The notes: generated by a model from the sequence alone, not told the origin. A DNA stretch of 64,000 bases from Pandoraea vervacti (GCF_000934605.2 NZ_CP010897.2:558001-622000), one strand, 5' to 3'. Counted from the stretch's first letter, positions 17,451 through 25,867 are shown. A program made the numbers and translations.

Positions 17451-18371
17451 ATGAAGCCCTCCGACGCTCCCCAAACCCCGTCTTCTGCGTTTTCCGCACG
17501 CTTTTTGCGCACCGCCTTCGATCGCCGCGCGTCGAAATGGCCGGACGCCGATTTCCTGATGCGGGAGGTCGCGTCGCGGCTGGCGAGCCGACTCGATTAC
17601 ATCAAGCTCAAGCCGAAACGGCTGCTCGACGCCGGTTGCGGCACGGGCGGCGATTTGCTCGGGTTTGGCGAACGGTATCCCGACGCCTACCGGGTAGGGC
17701 TCGATGCGTCATATGCCATGGCCAAGTCCGCCGCAGCCGCCGGCGCGACGACGGGCTGGCGACGTTTGCTGCGCGCCGCGCCGCCGTATGGCGTGGTGCA
17801 GGCCGACTTTGCGGCACTGCCGTTTGCACCGCGCTCATTCGACCTCGTGTGGTCGAACCTTGCGCTTCACTGGTATCGCGAACCGCATCGCGTGATTCCG
17901 GAATGGCACCGCGTGCTGAGCACCGATGGCTTGCTGATGTTTTCGGCGTATGGTCCCGACACATTGCGCGAGTTGCGGGCCGCATGGGCAGAAGTCGACG
18001 ACCTCCCGCATGCGCTCGAGCCGACCGATATGCACGACCTCGGCGACATGATGGTGGCGAGCGGTTTCGACACACCGGTGACCGATATGGAACGGCTCAC
18101 GCTCACCTTTGAATCGCCGGACACCTTGCTGCGCGACGTGCGCCTGCTTGGCGTGAATCCGTTGCCGGAACGCCGTCAGGGGCTGACGGGGCGTACGCGG
18201 CTTGCGGCGCTACGGGCGGCGCTGGATCGTCAGCGCGATCGTGACGGCACCCTCGCCCTGACGTTCGAACTCGTCTACGGACACGCCTGGAAGATTCCGG
18301 AAAAGACCGATGCCGCGGGCAATGCCGTCGTGCGCATCCAGGACATCGGACGCGGTGGCCGACCCCGCTAG
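17451..18371 (+). CDS. bioC: BioC-like malonyl-ACP methyltransferase
   Basis: 306 residues from ATG 17451 (MKPSDAPQTPSSAFSARFLR). SAM-dependent class I methyltransferase: the glycine motif is LLDAGCGTGGDLL near residue 62. SFDLVWSNLALHWYREP and the C-terminal LTFELVYGHAWKIPEK segment match BioC-type proteins. BioC methylates malonyl-ACP to start biotin synthesis. No other bio gene is present, so the substrate is inferred from resemblance only. Confidence 0.75.
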   Translation: MKPSDAPQTPSSAFSARFLRTAFDRRASKWPDADFLMREVASRLASRLDYIKLKPKRLLDAGCGTGGDLLGFGERYPDAYRVGLDASYAMAKSAAAAGATTGWRRLLRAAPPYGVVQADFAALPFAPRSFDLVWSNLALHWYREPHRVIPEWHRVLSTDGLLMFSAYGPDTLRELRAAWAEVDDLPHALEPTDMHDLGDMMVASGFDTPVTDMERLTLTFESPDTLLRDVRLLGVNPLPERRQGLTGRTRLAALRAALDRQRDRDGTLALTFELVYGHAWKIPEKTDAAGNAVVRIQDIGRGGRPR

Positions 18372-18713
18372 ATCGAGGTAAGTCTCTGTCTTTCAACGCT
18401 TTCGTCGCACGTCGACGTTAGCGGCCATCGGCGGAAATCTCCGCCGATCTCCGCTGATCTCTTTTCGATTCTCCCATCGCGCCGCCGCGCGCTGTCACGA
18501 CGCCATCGCGTCGATGCCTGCGGCTGACTCACCGCACCCTGCGTCCTACACGACCATGCAGGTATTCCGCGTTCGCTCGCTTCGCTTAAATGATGCCTCA
18601 CGGTGTGCAAAGGCGCGGAATGTCATCGACATCGCTTCGAGGCTTCGGCTCACGATTCCCGCGCAGTTTCATACCTTCGCGTCGCCTGTTGGCGAGTCTT
18701 CGGGAGGTGAGCA
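18372..18713. other. Upstream region of the accessory gene cluster
   Basis: A 342-bp gap before the first gene of the cluster. It contains a perfect 9-bp dyad (ATCGGCGGA 18427-18435, TCCGCCGAT 18440-18448), either the end of the bioC transcript or an operator, and a 5-bp hairpin (18682-18695) just ahead of the ribosome site GGAGGTGA at 18703-18710. No clear sigma-70 promoter is visible. Confidence 0.5.
18427..18448. other. Dyad between bioC and the accessory cluster
   Basis: Perfect 9-bp arms with a 4-nt loop, 56 bp after the bioC-like stop. A T-rich stretch (TCTCTTTT) appears only about 12 bp later, so it is an imperfect terminator candidate or an operator. Confidence 0.4.
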
Positions 18714-19832
18714 GTGGCGGGCAATCAGCACGAAACGTCGGCGGTGCGGCAGCAGACGGAATCTGCACGAGGCGATCGACTGCGCGGGACGCCGACGCTT
18801 CGCGTCGACGGCGAATTCCTGCGTCCGACGGTCCCGGTGTTCGCCGCCATCGACAACCTGTGCCCCGCAACGGTTCACCTCAAGCTGGAGGGACTGAACG
18901 CGGCGGGATCGATCAAGCTCAAGACAGCGCTGCAACTCATCGACGATCTCGAGGCGACGCGTCGGGTTCATGCGGATACGCAGATCGTGGAGTCGTCATC
19001 GGGAAATCTCGGTGTCGCGCTGGCGATGGTGTGCGCCAACCGCGGCTATCGCTTCGTCTGCGTCACCGACCCCAATACGTCGCGACAGGCGGTGAAGGCC
19101 ATGCAGGCCGTGGGCGCACGTGTGGTCAGGGTGGAACGTCGCGACGCTCAAGGCGGATATCTCGGGACGCGGATTGCGTGGATTCGCGAGCAGGTGGCCC
19201 GTGATCCACGTTGGCTCTGGATCAATCAATACGCGAATCAAGAAAATTGGCGCGCCCATTTCCGATGGACGGCGCCGGAGATTTTTTCCGCGTATCCCGA
19301 TGTCGATCATCTCTTCGTTGGCGCAGGTACGACCGGCACCTTGCTGGGGTGTCTGCATTACGTGCGAGCGCACCGGTTACCGACACGCGTCGTGGCTGTG
19401 GACGCCGTCGGTTCCGTCACTTTCGGCGGTCCACCGGGGCCGCGTCGCATTCCCGGACTTGGCACAAGCTGTCGGCCGCCGTTATGCGATTTACCGGACG
19501 TTGAACTGCCGGATGCCATCGTCCATGTGCCTGAGGACGACACGCTGCGCATGTGCCACACGTTGGCGAAGCGAGGACTCGTGGTGGGCGGTTCGACCGG
19601 AAGTGTGCTGAGCGCGGTCCAGCGATCGGCGCTCGACATTGCCGCGAGCGATACGGTCGTCGCGATTGCGCCGGATATGGGTGATAAATATCTCGACACG
19701 ATTTACGACGCCCAATGGACGGCGAATGCCTTCCCGGACAGGCGTGACGGTGCCAGCGGTGCGTGCAGCAAGCCGGCGTCAACGGCCGTCACATCGTCTT
19801 CCATCGAAGTCGTCTCTCCCTCTCTGTCATGA
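18714..19832 (+). CDS. SbnA-like PLP synthase for 2,3-diaminopropionate
   Basis: 372 residues with a GTG start at 18714 and GGAGGTGA 4-11 nt upstream. It is a fold-type II PLP enzyme of the cysteine-synthase family: the Schiff-base lysine is Lys68 in NAAGSIKLKTAL, the substrate loop is ESSSGNLG (93-100) and the phosphate cradle is GAGTTGTL (203-210). The best-known relatives, SbnA types, join O-phosphoserine with glutamate to give N-(1-amino-1-carboxy-2-ethyl)glutamate. The next gene encodes the matching SbnB-like oxidase, overlapping by ATGA, so diaminopropionate synthesis is well supported. The C-terminal 35 residues are Ser/Ala-rich and poorly conserved-looking. First gene of the accessory cluster. 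Confidence 0.85.
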   Translation: MAGNQHETSAVRQQTESARGDRLRGTPTLRVDGEFLRPTVPVFAAIDNLCPATVHLKLEGLNAAGSIKLKTALQLIDDLEATRRVHADTQIVESSSGNLGVALAMVCANRGYRFVCVTDPNTSRQAVKAMQAVGARVVRVERRDAQGGYLGTRIAWIREQVARDPRWLWINQYANQENWRAHFRWTAPEIFSAYPDVDHLFVGAGTTGTLLGCLHYVRAHRLPTRVVAVDAVGSVTFGGPPGPRRIPGLGTSCRPPLCDLPDVELPDAIVHVPEDDTLRMCHTLAKRGLVVGGSTGSVLSAVQRSALDIAASDTVVAIAPDMGDKYLDTIYDAQWTANAFPDRRDGASGACSKPASTAVTSSSIEVVSPSLS

Positions 19833-20866
19833 ACGCACTTCCGACGCCGCAATTTCGCGTGTTCACCGGTGAGCAAATCGACGCGGCCGTGAAAGCGGGT
19901 AAGCGTGACATTCTCGACATCGTCGAAGCGGCTTATCGCGCGCATCATGCCGGACACACCGTCAATCCGGAAAGCCAGTTTCTTCGCTTTCCCGACGCCC
20001 ATCGAAATCGCATCATCGCCTTGCCTGCCCATATCCGGCGCAATCGCGACGACGCGGGCGACAGCGTGACGGGAATCAAATGGATTTCGAGTTTCCCCGA
20101 GAACATCGAGCGGGGCATGCCGCGCGCTTCCGCCGTGCTAATCCTGAACGATGCGGTCAGCGGCTATCCGATGGCCTGCATGGAGGCGAGCATCATCAGC
20201 GCGGCACGCACGGCTGCCAGCGCCATCAGCGCGCTGCGGTGCCTGACTCGCGGTGAGGCGTCAGTGCCGCGTCGTGTGGCGTTCGTCGGCGCAGGCGTCA
20301 TCGCTCGACATGTGGTCGAAAGTTTGCCGCTCGCCGCGCTCGCCATCGGTGAGGTGGCGATTCACGATCTGAACATCGACTATGCAGAGTCGCTTGCTAC
20401 ACGAGTCAGGACGCACGTCGGCCTGCAAGCCCGCGCGGAACCTTCGCTCGAGGCCGTCATCCGGTCGTCGGACGTTATTGTGTTCGCCACTACGGCGTCT
20501 TCGCCTCACCTGAACGATCCGGCCTGGTTCTCACATTGCCCCGTCGTGCTGCATCTGTCGTTACGCGATCTGGCGCCGGCCATCGTACTGGCGTCCCATA
20601 ACGTCGTGGACGACATCGACCATTGTTTGCGCGCCATGACTTCGCTGCACCTCACTGAGGCGGCCACGGGGCATCGACACTTCGTCACGACCTCGCTGCC
20701 GCATCTGCTTTGCGGCGGAGATCCTCCCGAACGAGACCGTCCGATCATCTTTTCCCCCTTTGGCCTCGGCATTCTCGACATCGCCGTCGGGCACTGGATT
20801 TACGAACGTCTGGCTGCCCGCCAAACGCCTGTTCCCCGTTTTTTCCTTGATATGCAACGCGCATGA
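19829..20866 (+). CDS. SbnB-like NAD-dependent dehydrogenase for 2,3-diaminopropionate
   Basis: 345 residues from ATG 19829, which overlaps the preceding stop as ATGA; a GTG 66 nt upstream is less likely. It belongs to the ornithine cyclodeaminase/mu-crystallin family, SbnB subgroup: VNPESQFLRFPDAHRNRIIA near residues 45-64, the active-site lysine in GIKWISSFP and the Rossmann motif VGAGVIAR (153-160). SbnB oxidatively cleaves the SbnA product to L-2,3-diaminopropionate and 2-oxoglutarate. The next gene again overlaps by ATGA, which points to one tightly coupled transcript. Confidence 0.87.
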   Translation: MNALPTPQFRVFTGEQIDAAVKAGKRDILDIVEAAYRAHHAGHTVNPESQFLRFPDAHRNRIIALPAHIRRNRDDAGDSVTGIKWISSFPENIERGMPRASAVLILNDAVSGYPMACMEASIISAARTAASAISALRCLTRGEASVPRRVAFVGAGVIARHVVESLPLAALAIGEVAIHDLNIDYAESLATRVRTHVGLQARAEPSLEAVIRSSDVIVFATTASSPHLNDPAWFSHCPVVLHLSLRDLAPAIVLASHNVVDDIDHCLRAMTSLHLTEAATGHRHFVTTSLPHLLCGGDPPERDRPIIFSPFGLGILDIAVGHWIYERLAARQTPVPRFFLDMQRA

Positions 20867-22356
20867 CCACTGCTGCCTTCTGCCCCTCATCCACCTCAAC
20901 CGATCGTGTTTCGCACACCGCCGAAGGATTTGCCGACGTACTCGTCGGACTGCAATACGGCGACGAAGGAAAGGCGAAGATCATTGACGCCCTCGCGCCG
21001 GGGTACGACGTCATCGCGCGCTTCAATGGTGGTGCGAACGCGGGCCATACCATCGACACGCCGCACGGCAGGATCGCGCTAAAGCAGTTGCCTTCCGGGG
21101 TTTTTCATCCGCATGCGACGCTTTACATCGGCTCGGGATGCGCCATCAATCCGTGGAAACTGGCCGAGGAAATCGAGCGAGTGCGAGAGATGGGCGTGTC
21201 GCTCGACGGGCGTCTGCATATCAGTGCGCGCGTGGCACTGGTACAACCCCACCACATCGCGATGGACCGGCAAGGCGGCGATGCGATCGGTACCACGGGC
21301 AATGGCATTGGCCCCTGCTACGCAGATCGGGCGCTGCGAATGCGCAACGATACCCGTGTGAATCTGATGCTCGGCGATCTGCTCGGCAACGAGACGGACA
21401 CCGTGGTTGCGATGCGGGACATTTTTACTCGCATGATCAATGCAGATGGCGGAGCCTCGCCGTGGGTGGCCGAAATGTCGGATTTGCTGTTGAGCCTGCC
21501 CAAGGTTGCAACGACGTTGCGACGCTACGTCCAGCCCGATCGCGCGTGGCTTGCGAATCGCGTGAGATCCGGGGCCAAAGTGCTATTCGAAGGCGCGCAG
21601 TCTGTCTTGCTCGACGTGGTGGACGGAAGCCAGCCTTACGTGACGTCCAGCCACACGGTGCCGGCTCATGCGTACGTGGGGGGCGATCTTTCGCCCAAAT
21701 ACCATCGGCGGATCATTGGCGTGGCCAAGGCCATCGTGTCGCGTGTCGGGCGAGGGCCGTTTCCCTCGGAGTTGGGTGGCGAGCGTTCCGCACGGTACTG
21801 CCATGCCGCGTCGATGTCGCACATCGGAAAGGCGGAGGAACAAATGCGATTCTCCGCACAATCGTTGCTGCGCTCCACTGATCCGTTGGATGTCGGAACA
21901 GCGCTTCGCATGCTGACCGACGAGTACGGTACGGGAACCGGCCGGCCGCGTCGTATCGGCATGCTGGACCTCGGCGGATTGAGAGACATTATCAAGGCAC
22001 ACGGCGTGGATTGTGTGTACCTCAACAAGGTGGATTGTCTGACGCACTATGCGCATTCGCCCTATCAGGGGGTGCCGGTGCATGTGCATCGCGACGCCGC
22101 ACCGGGAGACGCGTTGCCCGAGGTGCAGATTTATCCGGGCCTGACGGCACGGTCGGTCACGTTAGCGCGCGACGGGACCCTCGATGCCGCGATGAGCGGC
22201 TTCATCGATTTCGTGGAGCGCCACATCGGTGCGCCACTGGCCGGGCTTGGCCTTGGCCCCGAGCGTGCAAGTCTCGTGTTGCTCGATCCTCGTCCGCCCG
22301 CGCTTGTCGCGCAATCCGATTCCCATGTCGCTTCCCATGCTGGATCTCATGTCTGA
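20863..22356 (+). CDS. Divergent adenylosuccinate synthetase paralogue (PurA-like)
   Basis: 497 residues, against about 430 for housekeeping PurA. Conserved: the phosphate loop GDEGKAK (33-39, with the catalytic aspartate), NAGHT (59-63, catalytic histidine), IGTTGNGIGP (142-151), EGAQ (243-246) and the guanine-binding NKVD (388-391). Altered: the aspartate-binding loop reads GTGTGRPRR (356-364), where E. coli has GATTGRRRR. About 25 extra residues precede that loop, and there are a 25-residue N-terminal and an Ala/Ser/His-rich C-terminal extension. PurA uses GTP to replace a carbonyl oxygen of IMP with the amino group of aspartate. Here it may be a biosynthetic ligase on another substrate, or a drug-insensitive copy giving self-resistance. 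It is embedded between overlapping cluster genes, so it is not the housekeeping purA. Confidence 0.88.
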   Translation: MTTAAFCPSSTSTDRVSHTAEGFADVLVGLQYGDEGKAKIIDALAPGYDVIARFNGGANAGHTIDTPHGRIALKQLPSGVFHPHATLYIGSGCAINPWKLAEEIERVREMGVSLDGRLHISARVALVQPHHIAMDRQGGDAIGTTGNGIGPCYADRALRMRNDTRVNLMLGDLLGNETDTVVAMRDIFTRMINADGGASPWVAEMSDLLLSLPKVATTLRRYVQPDRAWLANRVRSGAKVLFEGAQSVLLDVVDGSQPYVTSSHTVPAHAYVGGDLSPKYHRRIIGVAKAIVSRVGRGPFPSELGGERSARYCHAASMSHIGKAEEQMRFSAQSLLRSTDPLDVGTALRMLTDEYGTGTGRPRRIGMLDLGGLRDIIKAHGVDCVYLNKVDCLTHYAHSPYQGVPVHVHRDAAPGDALPEVQIYPGLTARSVTLARDGTLDAAMSGFIDFVERHIGAPLAGLGLGPERASLVLLDPRPPALVAQSDSHVASHAGSHV

Positions 22357-23317
22357 TATGCCAATCGACGACGGTGAGGCGGATAGCGCCAGCGGTGTGC
22401 TCGAGATGAACCCCTCGCCGCAAAGGCTGTGGCGTGAGGTTGCTGCGGTCACCCGTTGCGCGACCGAAGCGCCGTTCCCGAGTCTGACGCCGGGCCATTT
22501 GTTCTTCAACGTTTCGCTCATGCCCTATGCCATGCATCCGCTGGTTTGCGACCTCGGGCAATCGGCGCGACAACGGTTGAGCGTACTGCGGTTTGAGGAC
22601 TACCTCAACAAGACGGAGCGTGTCGAGTTAGGCATCGTCAATCGTGCCATTGAGAAGATGCTGGAAATTCCGCGAATCACGTCGGTGACGCGTGATGACT
22701 TGCTCGCCATCTACACCGACGAAGGATTTCATACGTGGATGATTGAGCGCTTCCGGCAGCATTGCCAGCGCACGACCGGGTACGTGCTGGCGCGCAGACC
22801 GTCGTTGAGCGTCACGCGTGTGCAGTCGCTTTGCGATGTCGCGCCGGCGCACTACCGGAATCTGGCGATCATTGCCGCGGCTTGTGTGACCGAGACCCTG
22901 ATTACCACCACGTTGCGTCAAGCGGGCGCGGGAGACGACATCTATCCGCCCGTGCGAGCGCTGCTGGCCGAACATGGTGCAGACGAGATGCGTCATCAGG
23001 CGGCCTTCGTTCGTTTTTCGGGAGAGTGGCTGCCGTCCGTCTCGAAGGATGAAGGGGAGTACCTCGATGCGCTGCTGCCTGAGCTGATGACGGCTTTTCT
23101 CGCACCGGAAATACCCGCGTGGCATGACCATTTGTGCAGCGTCGGGCTCGATGCGATGCAGGCGGACCGGGTGCTTGGCGAGAGCATCGATCCGCTGGAA
23201 GTCGGCGTACAGATGATGGAGGCGGCGTTGGTGCCCCGGCGTCTCTTCGCGCGGTTGGGGTTGTCATGTTCCGAGCGGTTCGCGCAGCATGCGCGCCGCT
23301 GGCGCCCCCCGCGATAG
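22349..23317 (+). CDS. AurF-type non-heme diiron N-oxygenase
   Basis: About 322 residues from ATG 22349; in-frame ATGs at 22325, 22337 and 22358 are alternatives and none has a clear ribosome site. All seven metal ligands of the p-aminobenzoate N-oxygenase family can be placed with nearly the spacing of AurF: Glu90, Glu125 and His128 (in TDEGFH), Glu182, and His209, Glu213 and His216 in EHGADEMRH. Such enzymes oxidise amines to hydroxylamine, nitroso or nitro groups. Overlap with the PurA-like gene shows that it belongs to the same operon. The likely substrate is a diaminopropionate-derived amine, which is inference. Confidence 0.85.
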   Translation: MSDMPIDDGEADSASGVLEMNPSPQRLWREVAAVTRCATEAPFPSLTPGHLFFNVSLMPYAMHPLVCDLGQSARQRLSVLRFEDYLNKTERVELGIVNRAIEKMLEIPRITSVTRDDLLAIYTDEGFHTWMIERFRQHCQRTTGYVLARRPSLSVTRVQSLCDVAPAHYRNLAIIAAACVTETLITTTLRQAGAGDDIYPPVRALLAEHGADEMRHQAAFVRFSGEWLPSVSKDEGEYLDALLPELMTAFLAPEIPAWHDHLCSVGLDAMQADRVLGESIDPLEVGVQMMEAALVPRRLFARLGLSCSERFAQHARRWRPPR

Positions 23318-23390
23318 CGTACCCGTGTCGGTGACCTCAAAGCGAAACATGCACGCAGGCGCCATTCAGGCGCGACCAGAGGAGGGACGT

Positions 23391-24437
23391 GTGACTTGCC
23401 ATTGGCTTGCCCCCGATTTGACGATGAGTGCGAAGGACTATAGAACGCTGCTCGACGCGGCGCTGGCGTTCAAGTCCCGCTATCCGCTTCGCACCGAAGA
23501 CACGCTTCGGAACCGAACGATTTATTTCCTGTTCTACAACGCTTCGCTGCGCACGCGAAGCAGTTTTCAAACGGGCCTCATGCGGTTAGGCGGAAGCGCA
23601 ATCGTACTGGATCCGCAGAACGGCATTTACACGCCTGCGCTGGCAGACGCCGAGATTCCTTATTCGACGGAGCGTATCGCCGACGTGGCCCGGGTGTTGT
23701 CGTCATACGGTGATGCGATTGCAATTCGCATGTACGGCGCACCCGCCGGTTGGGTCTACGGCGCTGCGCATCGCCATTTGGAAGCGTTTGCGCAAGCGAG
23801 TCGGGTGCCCGTCATCAACATGGAGTGTGACCGGTTTCATCCGTGTCAGGCGCTCGCCGACGCGATGACGTTGCGCGAGCAACTGGGGGAACTCGCAGGT
23901 CGACGCCTGTGCATTGCCTGGACGTACTCGGGAAGTTGGCACAAGCCGGTCGCGGTGCCGCAAAGTCTGCTGCTGGCTGCCGTCAAATCGGGGATGGATG
24001 TCACGCTGGCCCATCCCGAACCGTTTGCACTCGATCCGCAAGTGATGCAGGCGGCAGCCGCGTTTGCCGACGAGACGGGGGCGCGCATTCGGGTAACGCA
24101 CGATCTGCGCGATGGCGTGACGCGCGCGCATGCGGTGTACGCGAAGTCCTGGTGCAGCTTGGGACACTTGCCGCAGCGTCACGGCGATCCCATCGACGAG
24201 ATCGCCATGCGCGATACCTTCGCGCAGCACCGAGACTGGTGCGTCGACGCGGACATCATGGCCCTTGCGGCGCCCGACGCCGGATACCTGCATTGCCTAC
24301 CGGTGGATCGCGGGCAAGAGGTCACCGACGATGTGGTGGAAGGCGTTTCGTCATGGGTCTTCCATCAGGCGGCGAACCGCCTGCACGCACAAAACGCCGT
24401 GATGGCGCATCTGTTGAATCCGGGGGCGTTGTCGTGA
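23391..24437 (+). CDS. Carbamoyltransferase, N-acetyl/N-succinylornithine type
   Basis: 348 residues with GTG start 23391 and GGAGGG 4 nt upstream; an in-frame ATG at 23349 is the alternative. The carbamoyl-phosphate loop is NASLRTRSSF (50-59). The second-site motifs are RFHPCQALAD (148-157), AKSWCSLGHL (251-260) and HCLPVDRG (301-308). The S-L-R-T-R form and HPCQ plus KSW motifs resemble N-acetyl- and N-succinylornithine transcarbamylases more than ordinary ArgF. Length fits (about 340). Arginine synthesis is unlikely given the neighbours; it may carbamoylate diaminopropionate or an N-acyl form, as the viomycin pathway does with its own carbamoyltransferase. It follows the N-oxygenase gene after 73 bp. 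Confidence 0.85.
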   Translation: MTCHWLAPDLTMSAKDYRTLLDAALAFKSRYPLRTEDTLRNRTIYFLFYNASLRTRSSFQTGLMRLGGSAIVLDPQNGIYTPALADAEIPYSTERIADVARVLSSYGDAIAIRMYGAPAGWVYGAAHRHLEAFAQASRVPVINMECDRFHPCQALADAMTLREQLGELAGRRLCIAWTYSGSWHKPVAVPQSLLLAAVKSGMDVTLAHPEPFALDPQVMQAAAAFADETGARIRVTHDLRDGVTRAHAVYAKSWCSLGHLPQRHGDPIDEIAMRDTFAQHRDWCVDADIMALAAPDAGYLHCLPVDRGQEVTDDVVEGVSSWVFHQAANRLHAQNAVMAHLLNPGALS

Positions 24438-25867
24438 TGACATCGTTTTCCTATCGTTACGCGTGCGTGCGATGTGCGACGCCGCAGGCATGGGGCGGCA
24501 TCCGCTATCGCTGCCATATTTGCGGACAGAATTTGCGCGTCCAGCGCAGGGCCAATGCCGATTCGCCTTCGGCAGCCGAGGTCTTGAGCGAATTCCGCGG
24601 CAGCGCCATGCACGGCATGTGGCGATATGCGGCGCTCTTGCCCGTGGAGGCGCGGTGGGGCAGTCGATTGCGTGTGGGGGGTACGCCGATGGTCGATTGC
24701 GGCGACGAGGGTGGCGTACGCCTGTGGGTCAAGGACGACGCGCGCAATCCCAGCGGATCGCTGAAGGATCGCGCCACCGAGCTGGTGCTGGCGGTTGCAA
24801 GGCGCGCCGGGTGCACCCATGCGGTGACCGCATCGACCGGCAATGCCGGTGCCTCGCTAGCGTGCATTGCGGCCTCGCAGGGCATTGCAGCGACCGTGGT
24901 GGTGCCTGCGCGCACGCCCTTCGTCAAGCTTGCGCAGATTCGGGCGTACGGCGCGAATCTCCGGGAGGTGGACGGCACCTATGACGAGGCGTTCGACATG
25001 GCGGAACGCATGGCGGACGACCCGCTGGTGTGTTGCAGAAACACAGGCATCAACCCCTTCACCCGGGAAGGGAAAAAGACATGCGCGTTCGAGATCGCCG
25101 AGGCGTTTGACTGGCAGGTGCCGGACTGGGTGATCGTGCCGACGGGCGACGGGAACATTCTGTCCGGCGTTGCCGCGGGCTTTCTCGACCTGTTCGCGCT
25201 GGGCATCACGTCTGCGGTGCCGCGATTGCTTGCAGCGCAAGCCGTCGGCTCGAACAGCATCTCGCGTGATTGGCAACGGGGGGATGAGACGACGGCGTTA
25301 CCCGAAGCGCCTACGGTGGTCGTGCCGGATACGGTGGCGGATAGCCTTGCGGTCGGACGTCCCCGCGATCACTTCGCCGCGTTACACGCGCTGCGCGCGA
25401 CACGCGGCGCATGCGTCGCGCTGAGCGATTCGCAGATTGGGCAGGCATCGCGCGCGCTCGCGCAGCGCTTCGGCTTGTGGTTCGAACCGTCGACGGCGGC
25501 CGGTTATGCGGCACTCCACGCGAGCCGTGCCTCGGGACGAATTCGGGCGGGCGAACAGGTAGTGTTGCTCGGTACCGGCAGCGGCATGAAGTCGCCACAG
25601 GGCTTCGATCGCATGGCGCAGGTGACTGAACCGTCGCGTGTCGACATGTCGCCGCCCACGTCGCCATCGCTATCGCCGTCGGTATCGCCGTCGGTATCGG
25701 TATCGCAGTCATCTCCGCATTCGGCTCCGCAGCCGATAGCGCAGTCCATAGCGCAGTCCATATCGCAGTCCATATCGCAGCCGATATCGCGGTCTGTATC
25801 GCCGTCTGTATCGCAGGCGGTTTCAAATGGCGGGCACTCGCCGACCGCCGGGGAGAAGCTGTTGTGA
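24437..25867 (+). CDS. Threonine-synthase-like PLP enzyme with Ser/Pro/Gln repeat tail
   Basis: 476 residues from ATG 24437, overlapping the previous stop by 1 nt (TGATG). An N-terminal zinc-ribbon-like knot has Cys10, Cys13, Cys26 and Cys29. The PLP lysine is Lys110 in NPSGSLKDRA and the substrate loop is STGNAGAS (133-140), followed by a GTGSGMKSPQGF C-terminal motif, all as in ThrC. ThrC makes threonine from O-phosphohomoserine; relatives perform other beta/gamma eliminations or replacements, and the real substrate here is unknown. Residues 405-465 are a low-complexity Ser/Pro/Val/Gln/Ile array encoded by imperfect 12-bp repeats, not part of the enzyme fold. The next gene overlaps by GTGA. 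Confidence 0.82.
   Translation: MTSFSYRYACVRCATPQAWGGIRYRCHICGQNLRVQRRANADSPSAAEVLSEFRGSAMHGMWRYAALLPVEARWGSRLRVGGTPMVDCGDEGGVRLWVKDDARNPSGSLKDRATELVLAVARRAGCTHAVTASTGNAGASLACIAASQGIAATVVVPARTPFVKLAQIRAYGANLREVDGTYDEAFDMAERMADDPLVCCRNTGINPFTREGKKTCAFEIAEAFDWQVPDWVIVPTGDGNILSGVAAGFLDLFALGITSAVPRLLAAQAVGSNSISRDWQRGDETTALPEAPTVVVPDTVADSLAVGRPRDHFAALHALRATRGACVALSDSQIGQASRALAQRFGLWFEPSTAAGYAALHASRASGRIRAGEQVVLLGTGSGMKSPQGFDRMAQVTEPSRVDMSPPTSPSLSPSVSPSVSVSQSSPHSAPQPIAQSIAQSISQSISQPISRSVSPSVSQAVSNGGHSPTAGEKLL
25653..25835 (+). repeat. Imperfect 6/12-bp tandem repeats in the threonine-synthase-like gene
   Basis: Units such as TATCGCCGTCGG, ATAGCGCAGTCC and ATATCGCAGTCC follow each other in tandem. 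All are multiples of 3 bp, so copy-number changes keep the frame. They encode Ser-Pro-Ser-Val and Gln-Ser-Ile-Ser-type repeats at the C-terminus. Slippage would change tail length, not switch the gene off. Confidence 0.8.

Noticed and set aside
18714..20866. Staphyloferrin B-type siderophore cluster
   Set aside because: Only the diaminopropionate genes match; there are no NIS synthetases, citrate synthase, decarboxylase, siderophore exporter or receptor genes.
20863..22356. Housekeeping purA
   Set aside because: Overlapping neighbours, extra length and changes in the aspartate loop set it apart; a housekeeping copy is expected elsewhere.
18714..23317. Firm call of an L-alanosine biosynthetic cluster
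   Set aside because: The diaminopropionate pair, N-oxygenase and PurA copy agree with it, but no nitrosation (nitrite-forming) genes are seen, and the carbamoyltransferase, ThrC-like and DAAO-like genes are not explained, so it is left as a hypothesis.
23391..24437. ArgF for arginine biosynthesis
   Set aside because: Motifs fit the N-acylornithine branch better and the gene is embedded in a biosynthetic operon with no arg genes.
25653..25835. Possible CRISPR-like or phase-variable repeat array
   Set aside because: Units are 6-12 bp with no spacers and always keep the frame, so it is an expanded coding repeat, neither a CRISPR array nor an on/off switch.
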